From Lantana camara (taxonomy: Eukaryota; Streptophyta; Magnoliopsida; Lamiales; Verbenaceae), in contig CM074860.1 of the NCBI GenBank assembly GCA_037501455.1, forward strand, positions 41,736,501 through 41,800,500: a DNA stretch of 64,000 bases, in the 5' to 3' direction. The notes under the pieces were generated by a model, which saw nothing but the letters and a program-made list of their open reading frames with translations, was not told the origin of the DNA and did not search any database. The position numbers and the translations under genes are program-made. How positions within the stretch are numbered: position 1 is the stretch's first letter; each line of letters begins with the position of its first letter. Below, piece after piece: positions 1 to 13,211 of this stretch.

Positions 1-2678
1 TGCTACCTAAATGATCCTAACACATCCATGAGTGATTATATGAACTGATTTTACATGGGGTTTAAGGAATTCATGAGTTACCATTGGAGTGATTGAAGCT
101 TTTTACATGAAGATGAATACGATTATATCTCTTGCATATGTTTCAAGTATATCTTCAAGTTTGGCCCAGATTTTAGCATGAAATGCATGAATTTTTGTTA
201 ACTTACTATTATGTGTTAAATGGATGATAGCATGAGTTGGTTGAGTATTTGTTGAGGTTTTGGGGCTATTTTCGCGTTTTTCCACTGCTCGTCACGGCCG
301 TGATCGTATTTAGTGCTTTTCCGGTCGCGGTCGTGACCCCAACTCAGCCATGTTTCGACTTGATAGTGCTTGGTCGCGGCCGTGACCATTTTCAGGTCAT
401 TTTGGGTCGAGGCCGTGACAAATTTTCAGCCAACTTTCGACTTTTAGTTCCTCTCTTGTGTACTGCAGGCGTTTTTCTCCTTTCGTTCGTTATTTGCTCG
501 TCGTTACCAACCCAAAGAACCACTGATTGGCCTGAATTTTTAACCATGGAAACCTTTTGAAGTTTAGAAAACTCTCTAATTAGAATCACCTTAAAATTAG
601 TCCTGGTTTAAGGGATATGATTGATCCATTTTCGTGTCGCCACTTCACCGAAAATCTACCTTCATCCAATTTCAAACCTTCGCCATTTTCACATTGTTTT
701 GAAACAAATGGGGCTATATATCCTCGGAAAGCCCTGTTTATCTTGTCTCATATCCAATAAACAAAACCTAATTCCAAATTCTAGAACTTAAGATATGTTC
801 AAATTTCTACAGCTTGCGCATTTCCGGAAACTGTCAGCTTTTACCGAAATCCACTTCTTCGCGTTCCTTTGACTCCCATGACGTCAGTATGTGTTTTAAT
901 TAATCTCTTTTTCTTCTAAAATGTGTCAATGATATTAATGGCTTATTGAATGACTTGCTGTGATATTTCTAAGAATTTTTTGGTTTGAATTACGGGGTGT
1001 AAACATGATTTTGTGCATGAATGTTTAAATGCTACAACGTGATCTTCCTTGCAACCATTGCCTTCTCTATGTGTTTAATGGATTCTTTTCGCTTCTAAGT
1101 GACTCATATGCATTCCTAACATGAATTATAACATGTTTTGAATGAAAGATTGGTATTTGAATGAAAGAATGGTAACGAAAGAGTACGATCTACTCGTGTA
1201 ACGAATGATTGAATGGTGTACATGACTAAGTGGCATTAATTATATACATGAACCTATGCATAACACATTTTTACAACTTGTACATGTCATATCATGTTAA
1301 AGCATTGACGTGCGACATATGTGGTTCATTTGGAGTCTTGAGTCTCAGGAATGCACTGTGTAGTCTTTTGTATAGTTTTCTCTCCGGGGCGGAGACTTGC
1401 CGGGTTCATAGGCTACCTTAAAGTCTTTCTTTCTTTTGGTATTTTTTGGTACGGTGTAACAGGTGGGTGTCTCTTCTATTAGATATGAATCGACCCGATA
1501 TATCCAACGTGAAAGTTTTAAGCCAAAGTATCGTATATATATATATATATATATATATATCGAGTCTTTTCAAAAGAGTAAATGATTTCGAACGTAAAGC
1601 CCTTCTTTTATGTATCCTTACCTTATGATTTTGGCGAGAGCAGGATTATGAACATGGGCCCAGGGACTTAGTACATGTGGCTATCTGGGGAGGCAAGGGC
1701 CGACGGTGATCCCAGGTATTCGTCCCACATGAACTACGGTGAAACCGACCTCGCTAGGAGATTAGCTAGGAAGGGGAACCTTTATGTATGGGTGGTCGGG
1801 TCTTGCAAACCTATCCCCCACCGGAAGGAAAAAGGTGTAAGTGTTAATGATTAAGAATGAGTGATTATGATTATGATTGTGAATGAATGAATGATTGTTG
1901 TGTGACCACTAATGAATGAATGAATTAATAATGCACACACGAGGTGAAGGTTGGAGATTTCGCCCACTCTCCAAGGCTCACGTGGTGACCTAATGTATGA
2001 ATGAATTATGGAATTGATCGTTGTAATCCCTAGCGTTGTTTTCCTTTGTTTTACCCCCTTGGGAAATATCCCAAAAACCTCGCAAGGGATTATAGCTTGC
2101 ATGTGTGGGTGTTTAAATTCTGTGATATTATATTAATATGCCCTGTTTTATACCCACCAATCTCCTATAGACTGATCCCGGCTTTGTTTTCAGTTCTTTT
2201 GCAGGCTTTGGAATGCTAGGCGAGAAGTCGAGTCTATCAAGTCTCCTGGTCAAGTCTGAGTATGTTCATATGCATATTATAAATTGAATAAGTTATACGT
2301 TGAATGTATAAATATTATGTATATGATGTGTTCTGTACATGTTATGATCACGATTTCATTGTTTGGAATTCGGGACAGGTTAGGACAGGTGCTTGGATTA
2401 GATGAACCCGTTTTGTTGTGATTATTTCGGGATAGGCTTCTAGGGATAGATTGAACCCGTCAACTGTTTTTATATGGTTTAATTTGATTTGAATGCTTCC
2501 GCTTCTATACTTATTCTAAGTTTTAATTTTGAAGTTCAGGGTCTACGTCCCGCCTAGCTTAGGTGTGAGTCTGTCTGTCTCCCGTTCGCCACAGCTTGGT
2601 TCATGTACGGGCGTTCATCTCGTATGTGGAGCGGGCTTTGGTGTGGGGATGTGGTGACCCATCGTGCAGGGTGCTACA
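1..2678 (+). mobile_element. LTR A, 5' copy (left end outside window), Ty3/gypsy
   Basis: Right-hand part of a long terminal repeat. It ends in GTGCTACA at 2678 and is followed eight bases later by a tRNA-Met type primer binding site, which fixes the strand and marks this as a 5' LTR. The same sequence recurs at 18976-21652 with roughly 92% identity by eye, so I infer the two are the LTR pair of one old element (A). Visible modules are a palindrome cluster (292-420), splice-like acceptor (1375), donor (1463) and acceptor (2204), and a (TA)n run near 1533-1560. Small open frames here are chance frames. Confidence 0.8.
292..420 (+). repeat. palindrome cluster of LTR A (four dyads)
   Basis: Four short GC-rich dyads in 129 bp: TCACGGCCGTGA (292-303, perfect), GGTCGCGGTCGTGACC (323-338), GGTCGCGGCCGTGACC (372-387) and GGTCGAGGCCGTGACA (405-420). 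The last three share GGTC...GACC arms with scattered mismatches, many of them CpG to TpG/CpA type. The sister LTR has the same four sites at 19280-19409. Confidence 0.8.
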
Positions 2679-3113
2679 TCCTTAAGTGGTATCAGAGCCT
2701 CCAGGTTGCAAAACTGGGGTTCTCGTATCGTGTTGAGTCAGTCTAGGTCGTACGGCACAGGAACAACTTGTCAACGTGTGCACAACATTGATCATGAGCA
2801 TGGGTGAAGACTCAGCATGGATAAGAAATCAAGCCTATCAAGACAATAAAGTGATTGGAGATTGTGGAGAAGTCAGGATAGAAACCACAAGGGAGGATGT
2901 CAGTTCTCGGTAATGCTTTGAAGACCAACCATTATGATAATGAATCTATGCCTCGCTCTAGTGGGGTTTCTATTGGTAGTAGCTTTACTCAGGTTGAAGG
3001 CCGTGAATTGCCGACTCCTAAGCTTAAAGTCATGGGAGAAGATCTCTTCGCTAGGAATAGAAGGTAGGAATCAAATTAGGAAGAAGTTAAAGAAAGTCAA
3101 TCAACACGGTAAA
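2679..3113 (+). mobile_element. element A leader with primer binding site, non-coding
   Basis: TGGTATCAGAGCC at 2687-2699 matches the tRNA-Met primer site used by most plant LTR retrotransposons. The following 400 bases show no gag reading frame, unlike elements E, H and J, where gag starts about 210 bp after the LTR. Element A is therefore either decayed or a non-autonomous large derivative. The stretch ends at the GTAAA target duplication (3109-3113) of solo LTR B. Confidence 0.7.
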
Positions 3114-6100
3114 TGTAACATCCCGATCGATCGGATTTCCAGGTACACCGTAACGAGAGAGTTTTATGCTCTTTAAATTATTTAATTTCGTAATTGAGTG
3201 TTATTTTAATGCTTATATGATTATTTGAAATTATATGAAATTTATTGCTTATATTATGAACTTTGAATTTTAAACGTTTAAAGTTTGCATGCTCGTAATT
3301 TGCTCGTAATGTGCCGGAATTCAATTCCGATTTTTGTGAAATTTTGATATGCGTGATATATGTGAGTTATGAATGTGTGTGCATGCTCATTCGTGTTTGT
3401 TTGTCAAGGTTTTAAACCTTAAGTATTTGACGAGGGGCATGAGGGCCTAACAAGTTTTAGCGCGCCTCGTGTTCCGGAGGCCATAACTTGAGATCGGGAA
3501 TTCGGATTCGAATTCCGGAAGAAGCGTCGGACTCGTAATGAAGAGATGAAACCAGGGAACCTGATTTGGTATTTTTCTAAGCCCATTTGGACCCTCGTTT
3601 TTCACCCGGAACGAACAGCTTGTGCTAAAGCCACCTTCTTTGACTAGTCTTCTTGGTGGGACCCATTTTAACTTAACCAAAGCCTAACCTTGATCCTTGA
3701 GCTGAGTTAACTATCCCTTATCTTCTCCTAGCCCTTGAAACCGAGCCAAACACCCTCCCTTTTGCTGCAAATGATCGAGACAAAGGAGGAGAAGAGAAGA
3801 GAAGAAAAACTTTGGCCCTCTTGTGATTTTGAGCTCAAATCACCATCTTTCTTCTTCAAATCTTCAAGGTATGTATATTTTTGTATTCTCTACACTTTTA
3901 TACAAGTTTTGATCCATTTAATACTTGTTTTGAATCAGATTTAATTAGGTTTTGGGTAGGAGCATAAAGAGGGACTTTTGGGGATTTTTGCTCTTATGTG
4001 CTAGCTTGCTTTGTGGCTGATTTCTTTCTCATAAAATGAAGTATATGCGCGTGTTTCTTTGATCATTTGATGATTAACTTATAGTATATGATGTTTGGAT
4101 GATTTTCTCTTGAGATCCTTTGATGAAATTATGAGTTTTTGAGCCTCAAACCTAAGCTAGAATTCTGCTCCCCTGTTTTGGAATTGCTATCTGGATTTGT
4201 GCTTTGTTGCTTCAGTTAATGGCTTCCAATTCGTGTGAATTTGTATGAAGATGTTGTATACTAATTGGTTTACATGTTAGCCCTGCTGTTGCAAGCCTTT
4301 AGATCCATTTTCAGCTCCTAAACCGAAACATGAAACCTATTTGTATGCGATGTGCGAACTGAACTGCTGTCACGTTTTTTAGTTCAAATGATTGAATTCT
4401 GGCATCCAATTCAGTGTATTAATTCATGGTTATGTGTTACACATGTTGCTCTATGAATATGCTCGGTTTTTGCTTGATTTCATGCTTCATTTCTGCTATA
4501 TATGTGAGAATATATTCTGCTCTTCCCGGTTTGAGCTGCTGTCAGAATTTTGCTTTGATTGATGACTTTTTGAACTCCATTTCGTGTGAAATTTTATGGA
4601 CATGAAGTATGAGTTGTTCTACATGTTAGCTAAATGTTCTTAAGCTTTTTATGCCCTTTTTTGCCCTGTTTTCATACATCATTGCTGCTACAAATTTGAG
4701 ACATGGCATAGCTTAATTTCATTCCTTCCTTGCATCAGGTTTTATGGTTGAACTTTGAGTTTTTTATTGCTGCTTCTTATGGCATGTTAATGTGGTGATT
4801 TAGTGCTCATTTCATGCATGTTATATATGTGTTTGAGGCCTGAGAATCCCTCCCCAGGCTGCTGCACGAAATGCCCTGCTTTGCCTTCAAAAATGAACTG
4901 CTGCGTTTTGTTTCTTTTCATGCCGAGGATCATGACACAGCCGTGTCTAGTTTATGCTGTTTCCTGACATGGCCATGTCAGGGCTTCGACTTGGGCTCCT
5001 GATTTTATTAAATTCGGACACGGCCGTGTCCGTTTCCTTTGTGTTTTGGACATGGCCATGTCATGTGTCACGGTGGTGCCTCGGGGGAGTTTCTTTCGTC
5101 GTTTCATCGCTTTTAATTGCTTTCTCTAATCCCGTTTGTGGCCTATATGCATTATTAGCTTAATGTAATATGTGTTAACTTATGTAATATGAATTTATGG
5201 GTTGATTGGTTTGCTCGTTTTTTAATTATGACTTCATATGCGCGATATGCTCCTCTAACGTGTGTTTATGACTTCATGCCTCATTTATATGCCTTGCATG
5301 ATCATTCTTTGCTCCTTCTATGATATGAATGCGTTGATAACATGTTGTATAGTATGATATGATCGTTATATGAAATTTGTGAATCCGTTCGATATGATTT
5401 ATGAGACTTATGAATTAATATGAACGTGTATGCATTATATGTTAATTTATTTAGCTTCACATGCATCACTCGCATTCATACGCTTCATTTTGAGTCTAAG
5501 TCTGCCTCTTGCTCTTTGCTTTGCTCTTAGGTTCGTTCCAATGTGAGGAAGTGGTTCATTTGACTCCTTTTGATCTGTTTTGCTCGGTTTGGTCGGCAAG
5601 GTGAGGTTTTCTTTCCTTTTAGATATGATGACCTAAAACCCTAATTGAATTTCGAACCCGCATGCGACTTATATATGTATATATATAGATATGTGTTTGG
5701 ATACGTATTTTGTGGGATTTGTCCCGTTTGTCTTGAGAATTTGAAAACGCTTTTATAAGTATATAAGCTCTATTTTCGTTTGTTTTGACAAGCTTTGATA
5801 AGTGTGTGTGTGTAAGTGTGTTAAGATTTGTAGATTAGCTTCGTATGGTAAGTGCAATAAGTGTAAGTTTGGGCCCCGGAGAAGTGGTATGTGATCTCGG
5901 GTCAGTCATGGGGTCGTCGGGCTCTCTCATCAACACAACTCCACAAAAGGGAGACTTTGCCCAACCTCGGGAGGTCAAGGGGAAGGCGGGTCTTCTTGAG
6001 CCGGCGGTGTGCTACGTGACCCGTCGAAGGAGCGGGCGGATCCCCCGTCTCATTAAGTTTATAAGTGGGGTTTGAGAGGGGCACCTCTCTCCCCAAAACG

Positions 6101-6894
6101 ATCTTGGGGTGGAGTTGAGTTATGATTTGTTTTGTTTTCGTTTCGCCTATGCCTATGGAGGAAGTAGGCTGGAGTTAAGTTTTCGGTGCGTTATGTTTCG
6201 TTTATGGTTGTGTAACGGGGGCAGATTTCTAAACTCTAAAATTTGACTGAATTTGGCCTCCGGCCCTAAACTTCTTTCTTTATATATAGTACCACGGGTT
6301 AAATGTTTTAGAATGCAAAAACCGTGCCCGGTTCATGAACCCTTTCAGCTTTATATATGTTTTGCTCTTATGTATATGTATGGGTGCGTGTGTTAGCCCC
6401 CTCACCAGTCTCTAGGACTGACCCTCGTTATTTCTATCCTTTTCCCCCATTTGATTTGAGTTTGCAGGTACTCGTTCTGAGGAGTCTGGAGCTAGGCGGG
6501 TTGTCTTTGAGTCTTTCTTTTGAAGAGCTTGAGTCTCATGCATTGTGTTTAGTTTATGTTACACAATTTGTTAGTTTTGAAACATGTATTAATTTGCTAC
6601 TTAGTTCTGTCCTGGGATTCAGTTTTGTATATTTTCTCTATATCTAAGGTTGTATAAATAATATGTGGAGAACAAGTTATGGTTTGTGCTCGCATGTTAT
6701 AAGTTTTTATTTGTTGGCTTCCGTGAATTTTCTTTATTGCATGCTCTGAGTAGGGTCTAGACCGCCTAGCTTAGGTTGGATTTTTGTTTGTCACCCGTTC
6801 GCTATGGCTTGATGCGTGGACGGAGTCTCCATTTCGTTTCACATGTTGGGCTATGGTGCAGGGGATATGGCGCCCTTCGCTCCGGGGTGTTACA
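3114..6894 (+). mobile_element. solo LTR B (Ty3/gypsy), 3.78 kb, TSD GTAAA
   Basis: Begins TGTAACATCCCG and ends GGGGTGTTACA, the usual ends of these gypsy LTRs, and is bracketed by perfect 5-bp duplications GTAAA (3109-3113, 6895-6899). There is no interior or second LTR, so it is a solo LTR left by LTR-LTR recombination. Modules in order: a shared block at about 3452-3520 (AGCGCGCC...GAATTCGGATTCGAATTCCG type), a purine-rich stretch at 3779-3808, AAG/GTATGT at 3868/3869, palindrome cluster 4934-5062, TTAG acceptor at 5530, AAG/GTGAGG donor at 5600/5601, CTGAC in a small hairpin near 6418, TTTGCAG acceptor at 6477. Confidence 0.92.
4934..5062 (+). repeat. palindrome cluster of LTR B (four dyads)
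   Basis: GACACAGCCGTGTC (4934-4947), TGACATGGCCATGTCA (4965-4980, perfect 16 bp), GGACACGGCCGTGTCC (5016-5031, perfect 16 bp) and GACATGGCCATGTC (5049-5062, perfect 14 bp). The arms are GACAC or GACAT, unlike the GGTCGCG arms of LTR A, while the GGCC centre is shared. The cluster lies between the putative first donor and acceptor. Confidence 0.85.
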
Positions 6895-8999
6895 GTAAAT
6901 ACAAACCTATGGAAGATAAAGAGGCTAGGAGTTCCATCTTCGATCGGATTGGAATTTATTTTCCAAACCTAAGCCGAATTGTTGTGTCGTGAGGTCGAAT
7001 TGAGAGATATGGAAACAATACCAGAGGGTAAAGAGCTTTTGGGGAAAATTGGATGATCAAGTGTAAACAATTGGAGAATGAGTCCTTCAAACAGTTTAAA
7101 TTCACGAGAGTAATTGAGGGAACTTAGATAAAGGTGACAACAATGGTAAAGATGCAGACGATATTAGGAGACCGATACTTGGAAAGAAGTCAAACCACCG
7201 ATTCCATGGGCGTAGAAGAACTTTGGTTCAAGAAATCACAATCTCGGACCATGGAGACATACAAGTTGATATAAGAAAACTTTGAAGACTTGAGGGCCGT
7301 GCGAAAACAAAAAATGAACAACCATTCGAGCCAAGCTTGTAATTAGAGAAATTAAGGACAAGTTGTCGAGCTAAAGTTTACCACTACGGTGACAGGTGTA
7401 TTACATTCATGGCACGTGCATCATATATCGCTTTAAATTATTCAAATTCTTTTATTTATATGCATATTCCCAACTGATATAATCGGTCCAACATGTTGTA
7501 TCTTTAATTATTTGTAAGTGTACTACGTGCTTCATAGCATCGGCATTTTAACTCGACATGCATTACTTTAGTGTTTACCTTTTAGGATACCTTCCCCGTG
7601 TAATACTTCAACTACTACTTCAATCAAAGTTCTACCGAACCGAATTGAAGAAGAAGGATATTTTGGTGATGGGGCTAAGATAGAGAGGAGAATTTTAGTT
7701 CAAAGAGTAAGAGTTGGGGGTCGACTCAGGGATGTTCGGATCGAACAAGAAAAGGGATTGGGATCTCGGACTTCGACAGAGTTAGAAGACGATTTGACAA
7801 ACAATGGATGCGGGATGTTCTTCTAATTTATCACTTTAAGTGAATGTGAGTAACACACCGAACACCATCCCTAGCAAGGATTGCTCATTTCAAGTGGACC
7901 AAGAATTTCGATTACAAGATGACGGCTAAAGCTCAATCTAAGAAGGTGGAAACTTTTAACAGGGAGAGCACGACCAAGACACAAACTTGAAATGCAAGGT
8001 TGTACTCAAAGAAGTGTTCTAGTAGGAACAATGGGAAATTCAAACCATAGAAGACGTGGAAGTTCAAGTGATGGTGATGGGAAAGGAATAAAACGGTCTT
8101 AGTAATGGAACCGTCAAAGTGAAAGTTAAATCAGTATTCTTGGGTTGGAGATTGCTAGAGGGTATTCATTGTACGGGAATTGGATTTCTGAAGATGATGG
8201 AATTATGAGGGAGCTTTCGTGAACTCCTAAATCAGTGTTGGTAAAAGGAAACTGGATTATGTTATCATATAATAGGATGGTGTCAATAAAGGTCTATTCA
8301 ATTAAGTGTAAAAAGGGTTCAGACGACACATAACAAAGCAAATAATATTAAGTCACTTGTCTCTTTCCCATGATAACCTGGGAGGAAATCTGAGATGAGA
8401 TGAACCGAAAGGGGTGATCATTGAAGGACTTGAATCAAACTTCAAGAATTATAAGGAACGTTTTACCTTTAAGTAGGGAATTGAATGGGCCGGAACTGAA
8501 TGCATGCCTACGGGCATGAAGAGAATGAAGAGAATGAAGGGATAACTTGAATAAGAGTTGGAGAAGAATCCCCGAGAACATTGATCTATCTCTAGGAATC
8601 GGGTTTTAACTTGATTGAAGAAGAATTCATTAAGGAGAAAACCGTGGTGAGGACAATCGTGAGATGGGAATCGAACTTAAGGCCTTGGAAGTAGTTACCC
8701 TTGAGTGTAGCAGATTCAGGTATCGGTAAAGATAGAAGATTTGAATTCCAAGGACTTCACCAAATAGGAGATGGTAAGGAGTCAAGAGTGGGAATAGAGG
8801 GTCTATCATCTTCTTGATCGGACACACTAAAGATATTAAAGATAAGTCAAGTACCGAGCCAACTTTGGGGTCAAATTATATTTTGGACCACGAAATTGTC
8901 AACTTCAAGTTTCCTTACTACGGTGAACGGTACATCAAACACCCATGGCATATGCATACATGAAATTTTAATTCAAATAAATTTTAATGCGATGTTCCT
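6895..8999 (+). other. interior of element A, no recognisable gene
   Basis: About 2.1 kb to the right of solo LTR B, continuing the interior that begins at 2679. I see no gag, protease, RT, RNase H or integrase motif in any frame, and only one weak antisense open frame. Two segments look alike: near 7382-7430 and near 8915-8965 (CTACGGTGA...CATGGCA...ATGCAT type), perhaps an old internal duplication. This is either the filler of a large non-autonomous element or pol decayed beyond recognition. Confidence 0.5.
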
Positions 9000-9184
9000 T
9001 GATCATTGGCTGAATTAGTTCTTTTGTTTGGTTGATAATTAGTGTGACTGATACTTGTTACTTGATCCTTGTGTGACTGTGCTGTTTGATGTTTTGCTAC
9101 TTCCTATTTGTATTGTTTTGTGGTGTGTTGTGTTTTTATGTTTTGGTGCTCGAGAGTATTGGAGACTCTCTTGCTTTGTTGTTC

Positions 9185-9404
9185 AAGAGACGGGGTTCTC
9201 TTGATGTTTGTGGGAGATAGGATTCTCTCATTGTTGTTCTAGAGACGGGGTTCTCTCCTTGTTGCTTGCGAGAGACGGGGCTCTCTCATTGTTGTTCGAG
9301 AGACGGGGTTCTCTCCTTGTTGCTTGCCAGAGACGGGGTTCTCTCATTATTGTTTGAGAGACGGGGTTCTCTTCGTGTTGCTTGTGAGGGACGGGGTTCT
9401 CTCA
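9185..9404 (+). repeat. 29-bp minisatellite; each unit a dyad
   Basis: Eight units of about 28-31 bp, each with the core GAGAGACGGGGTTCTCTC (examples 9270-9287 and 9298-9315). The core is itself a dyad: GAGAGA and TCTCTC arms around CGGGGT. The CGGGG centre resembles that of the LTR H and E dyads, so this may be the palindrome cluster of another LTR remnant. The open frame on the opposite strand is produced by the repeat. Confidence 0.8.
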
Positions 9405-9425
9405 TTGTTTGCTCGGGAGACAGTG

Positions 9426-9567
9426 TGTAACAGCCCGAAAACCCGCCTGTCGATATTGTCCGCTTTGGTGGGCTAAGCGACACCACCCTCACGGTTTTGT
9501 TTCTCCCGCTGGAATTTAAGCCCGAAGGTGACCAACCAGGAAAAGGCCTCAACAGTGGGAGGTTTAT
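9426..9567 (+). mobile_element. fragment of an LTR beginning TGTAACAGCCCG
   Basis: Starts TGTAACAGCCCG followed by an ATATTGTCCGCTTTGG block, a combination common at the start of plant LTRs. Only about 140 bases remain before LTR C begins. There is no partner LTR or target duplication. Confidence 0.45.
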
Positions 9568-12500
9568 TGTGACACCCCGTCTCTCCGACGAGCCAGGTAT
9601 GACATCACGAGAGGTTTTTCTGACGTTTTAATTCTTCTTTTGATTTAATTCATACGTTGAATTAATTGTTTAAGTGATTTATATGCTCTAATTGTTTAAT
9701 TTTCACGTTTTAACTCTTGTATTTAATTTTCCTATTTTGAATTTAATTTCCGAGTATGCTAATTTCGTGAATTATGTGATATACGTGATTTAAGTATGTA
9801 ATTGTATGACTTTAAAATTATTGGACTTAATTGAAAACTTGGCTTTGGACTTAATTGCAACCTTTTGAAAGTTTTGGACCTAATTGAAAAATAACCTTTT
9901 TAATAAAATTTCATTTATTTTAATTGGTTTAATTTTTATTTTTATTTTATTTTATTTATTATTTCTTGAAATTAATTTTTATTATTTGAATAACATGTTT
10001 ATTTGTTGAAATGTGTTGCGTTTGTGTTCGATTTGAGATCGGAATTTTGTGCTTTTATGATATGTTGCAGATTTGTGAGTTATGAATTCGTTTATGTGTT
10101 CGTTTTTCACTTTCGGACTTGTTTGAAATGGTAACGCACCATTTTATTTGTTTTGGGGACTTGAGGGCCTAACTAGTTTTAGCGCGCCTTGTGTTCCGAA
10201 ATTTATATCTTGAGCTCGGGAATTCGGATTCGAATTCTGGAAGTGGCGCCGAACTCGTAACGAGATTTTCAAGCTATGAAACCTAGCCTCATATTTTTCT
10301 AAACCTGTTTGATACTCCGAAATTCAACCGAAAAACTGACTCGCGAGCGTATGACCACCTTTTACTAAATTGCTCATAAGTCCCTCAATTTTCAAGCTTT
10401 CCACGTGAAACTTGGACCCACATTTCACCCACTCAATCCTTTATCAACCTTTGCTTCCATCATCTCGGTTTGTATAAGAAAAAGAGGAGAAAAGTCTGAA
10501 ACTTTGGAGAAAACCCTGAAATCCCGTCACTTTGTGCCCAAGGAGATTTTTTAGCTTCAATCTCCATTTTTTCTCCATCATCTTCAAGAGGTTAGTACAT
10601 ATTTTATATCTCCATGCTTGTGTGGTCATTGTAATCCAATAAATTCAGATTATAACCCTTGTTTGATTGAGTTTTGCTCCAAGTCTTGAATAGTTGGAAT
10701 TTATGCCCTAATTTGAATTTTATGACTTTCCTTGAGTTATGGCTTGAATTGATGCTTGAAAAATGATCACTTATGCTTCATTAGTGTTGTATAAACCTGA
10801 ATTTGATGATGGTTGAAGTATGTGGGAGTTTCCATTATTGTTCTTGAGATTTCATGGGTATAAGCTTGAGTTTGATTCCCTTTCCTTCTTCCCCCAGCGG
10901 CAGTTCGTTTTCAGCCTCTTATGTTGGAGTATATGACCTGATTTGCTGCACTATTTCATGCCTTAACATGTATATATGGAGTGGTATTTGTTTGGATTCA
11001 TTTTCAAGGCTGAACAGGGGTATTTGGAGCTTTTCCCGCAGCTGCAACATTCTCCCCGGGCGGGGAGAATTTGCCTTTGGAAGTCCCCGGCCAGGGACTT
11101 CTATGCAGAATGGTTTCTGCATTAAAACTCCCCGGGAGAGGAGATGGTGTTTACTTTGTTATGTGATTCTTTTTCTTTTTCATTTTGTAGGTATTTAATG
11201 CAAGGTTTTCACGTGAAGTGTTGCATGGAATGATGAGATACATTATGAACTTGGATAATTATGAATGTGGTCTTGTGTGTGTAATCCATGATCTTATTTA
11301 TTATTTGGTTTGCATGCATGCTACATTAATTGTTTCCATGCATTCATTTCTTAAGTGTTAGGCAAATTGGTGTAAATACGTGTATATATTTATATGTAAT
11401 ACATGTTATATATATATATATATATATATAATGTTATCTATTTAATATATGAAATTTAAGTGCTATCAATTTAATGATTTAAATAGTATGATATTATTTC
11501 ATGAAATGTGACCTTTTAATTATGAAATTATATGTCATGAATTATGAATTTAAATTATGAAGTGATATGATACGTTTTATATGAATTTGAATTTAAATGG
11601 CTTAAGTGTCGCATCTCGCCTCTCATATACATAAGTTATATACATTCCCATCGCCGTGCGTCTAAGTGGTTCATGAATAAGTCTAAGTCGTAAGTTTATG
11701 TTTTCAGAGTTGAGTTCCGGAGGTGTCGGTTCCACCATTTAAGCTTCTTCTTGGTCATTAATGCTCGTTCGTGAGCATTCTTGGTAAAAGATGAGGTTTA
11801 GGTTTGTTTTCTATTAGTTAATGCGACCTATGACCCTATGTGCTCGTTTTCAAGCCTTATTATATATATACTAAATATGTGTCATATGATACGTTATGGA
11901 TCTTGTTATTCGATTTCATATGAATTCTTCTGAAATTATACGTATGGGCATATATAAGCTTAATATGGTTTTGCAACGAGGTTATGCTCCAAACCTTGTA
12001 GTGTCAAGCGAACTATGGATCTTCCTGAGCATATTATGAATTTGGAAGACACGGAGAGGTACGTGTGTAGCATATGCCGAGTTGCACGGTAAGGTATGTT
12101 TCTTATTGTATGTTTCTTAAGTATGAATCGTATGTTTCTAGGTTTCGCGAGTTAGGTATGTTTCCTATGAATCTTATGAGTCCTTAGGAATCTTATGAAT
12201 CCCTAGGCCCTGGAGGCGTGGGTAAGGACGCCCGAGGCGGTGTTGGGCCGCCGGGTTAAGCCTATGCACGTGCTCCCTAAGGTACGTTGCGGGATCGCTA
12301 TCCCACGTATCAGTATCGAGTTGCACGATGTGGGCCCGTAACCCGCATGCAGACTTCCGGAGAAGGTGGATGGAATACGGGAATATGAGCCTTATGAATT
12401 TTATGTATTTATGTTTCTTTACGTTTCTTATGAATTCTTTTGTTAAGAGGTAAAGTTGACCCGTACTCGTCGGGTAATTTAAGTTCGTTCTATTATTGTT

Positions 12501-13211
12501 GATTATGAAACGAGATAGGAGAGTTCGTTTTCAATATGAGTTTTAATATAAATCCCTATGAGTTTTAATATGAATCCATATGCGTTTTTTAATCTATGAA
12601 TCCTTACGAGTTTTCAAACTTAAGAATATATGAATAAGTATGAGTTCTTTTGGAAAATGGCCTTGGTATGTAAAACCCTATTCCCGGTTCATAGTCTTTG
12701 GTTTAATACGTGCTTTGCTATATATATATATATATATATGTGTGTGTGGGTGTGCGTTAGCCCCCTCACTCAGTCGGTGGACTGACCCCTCTTCTTTTAA
12801 CTTTTCAGTTGCAGGTTTTGATTCGTGCTAGGCGGAGTCATGAGTCGGTTGGGTTCGAGTCACCTAGTTCGAGTTGCATATTCACTTTCATTCGGTCACG
12901 CTTTGTATAAGATTCATATATGTTGCTGAATTATGTATGAATATTACGAATTCTTGTTTTATGTATTTCGGGACAAGTTTCTAGGGATAGTTGAACCCGT
13001 TTTTGTGGATTTATCTTCTTGAATTTTAATATATGCTTCCGCTTTCTTATTATTTTACGCGCTCTGGTCCTGTCTTAGCTCCGCCTGGCTTAGCGAGTGT
13101 GTATAGGTTCCCGTTCGCTTAGTCTTGGGCTCATGTATGGAAATTCCATTTCATATGTGGGTTCGGGGCTAGGTGCGGGGGATGTGGTGGCTCGCTGCTC
13201 CGGGCGTCACA
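9568..13211 (+). mobile_element. LTR C (Ty3/gypsy), 3.64 kb
   Basis: Begins TGTGACACCCCG and ends GGGCGTCACA. It carries the shared module (about 10175-10245), a donor AGAG/GTTAGT (10590/10591), palindrome cluster 11049-11143, TTTTCAG acceptor (11707), a CTGAC branch-like site near 12780 and TTGCAG acceptor (12814). The second donor is damaged (AAGATGAGG in place of AAGGTGAGG near 11790). No primer binding site follows; the next bases are a polypurine end piece. No target duplication was found. From 11327 on, the LTR is copied in inverted orientation at 13831-16067. Confidence 0.8.
11049..11143 (+). repeat. palindrome cluster of LTR C
   Basis: Dyad 1 at 11049-11070 has 10-bp arms ATTCTCCCCG and CGGGGAGAAT around GG. 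Dyad 2 at 11081-11100 has AAGTCCC and GGGACTT arms around CGGCCA. A third, GCAGAATGGTTTCTGC, is at 11105-11120, and an imperfect CTCCCCGGGAGAGGAG at 11128-11143. The arms are unrelated to those of LTRs A, B, H or I. Confidence 0.8.

Noticed and set aside
9286..9552. 88-codon frame with repeated NNERTPSL-like units
   Set aside because: Translation of the 29-bp minisatellite on the opposite strand; a product of the repeat.
12640..12831. 63-codon frame found at both 12640 (+) and 14616 (-)
   Set aside because: Its presence twice is due to the inverted duplication; it includes a (TA)n run read as YIYIYI and is part of an LTR.
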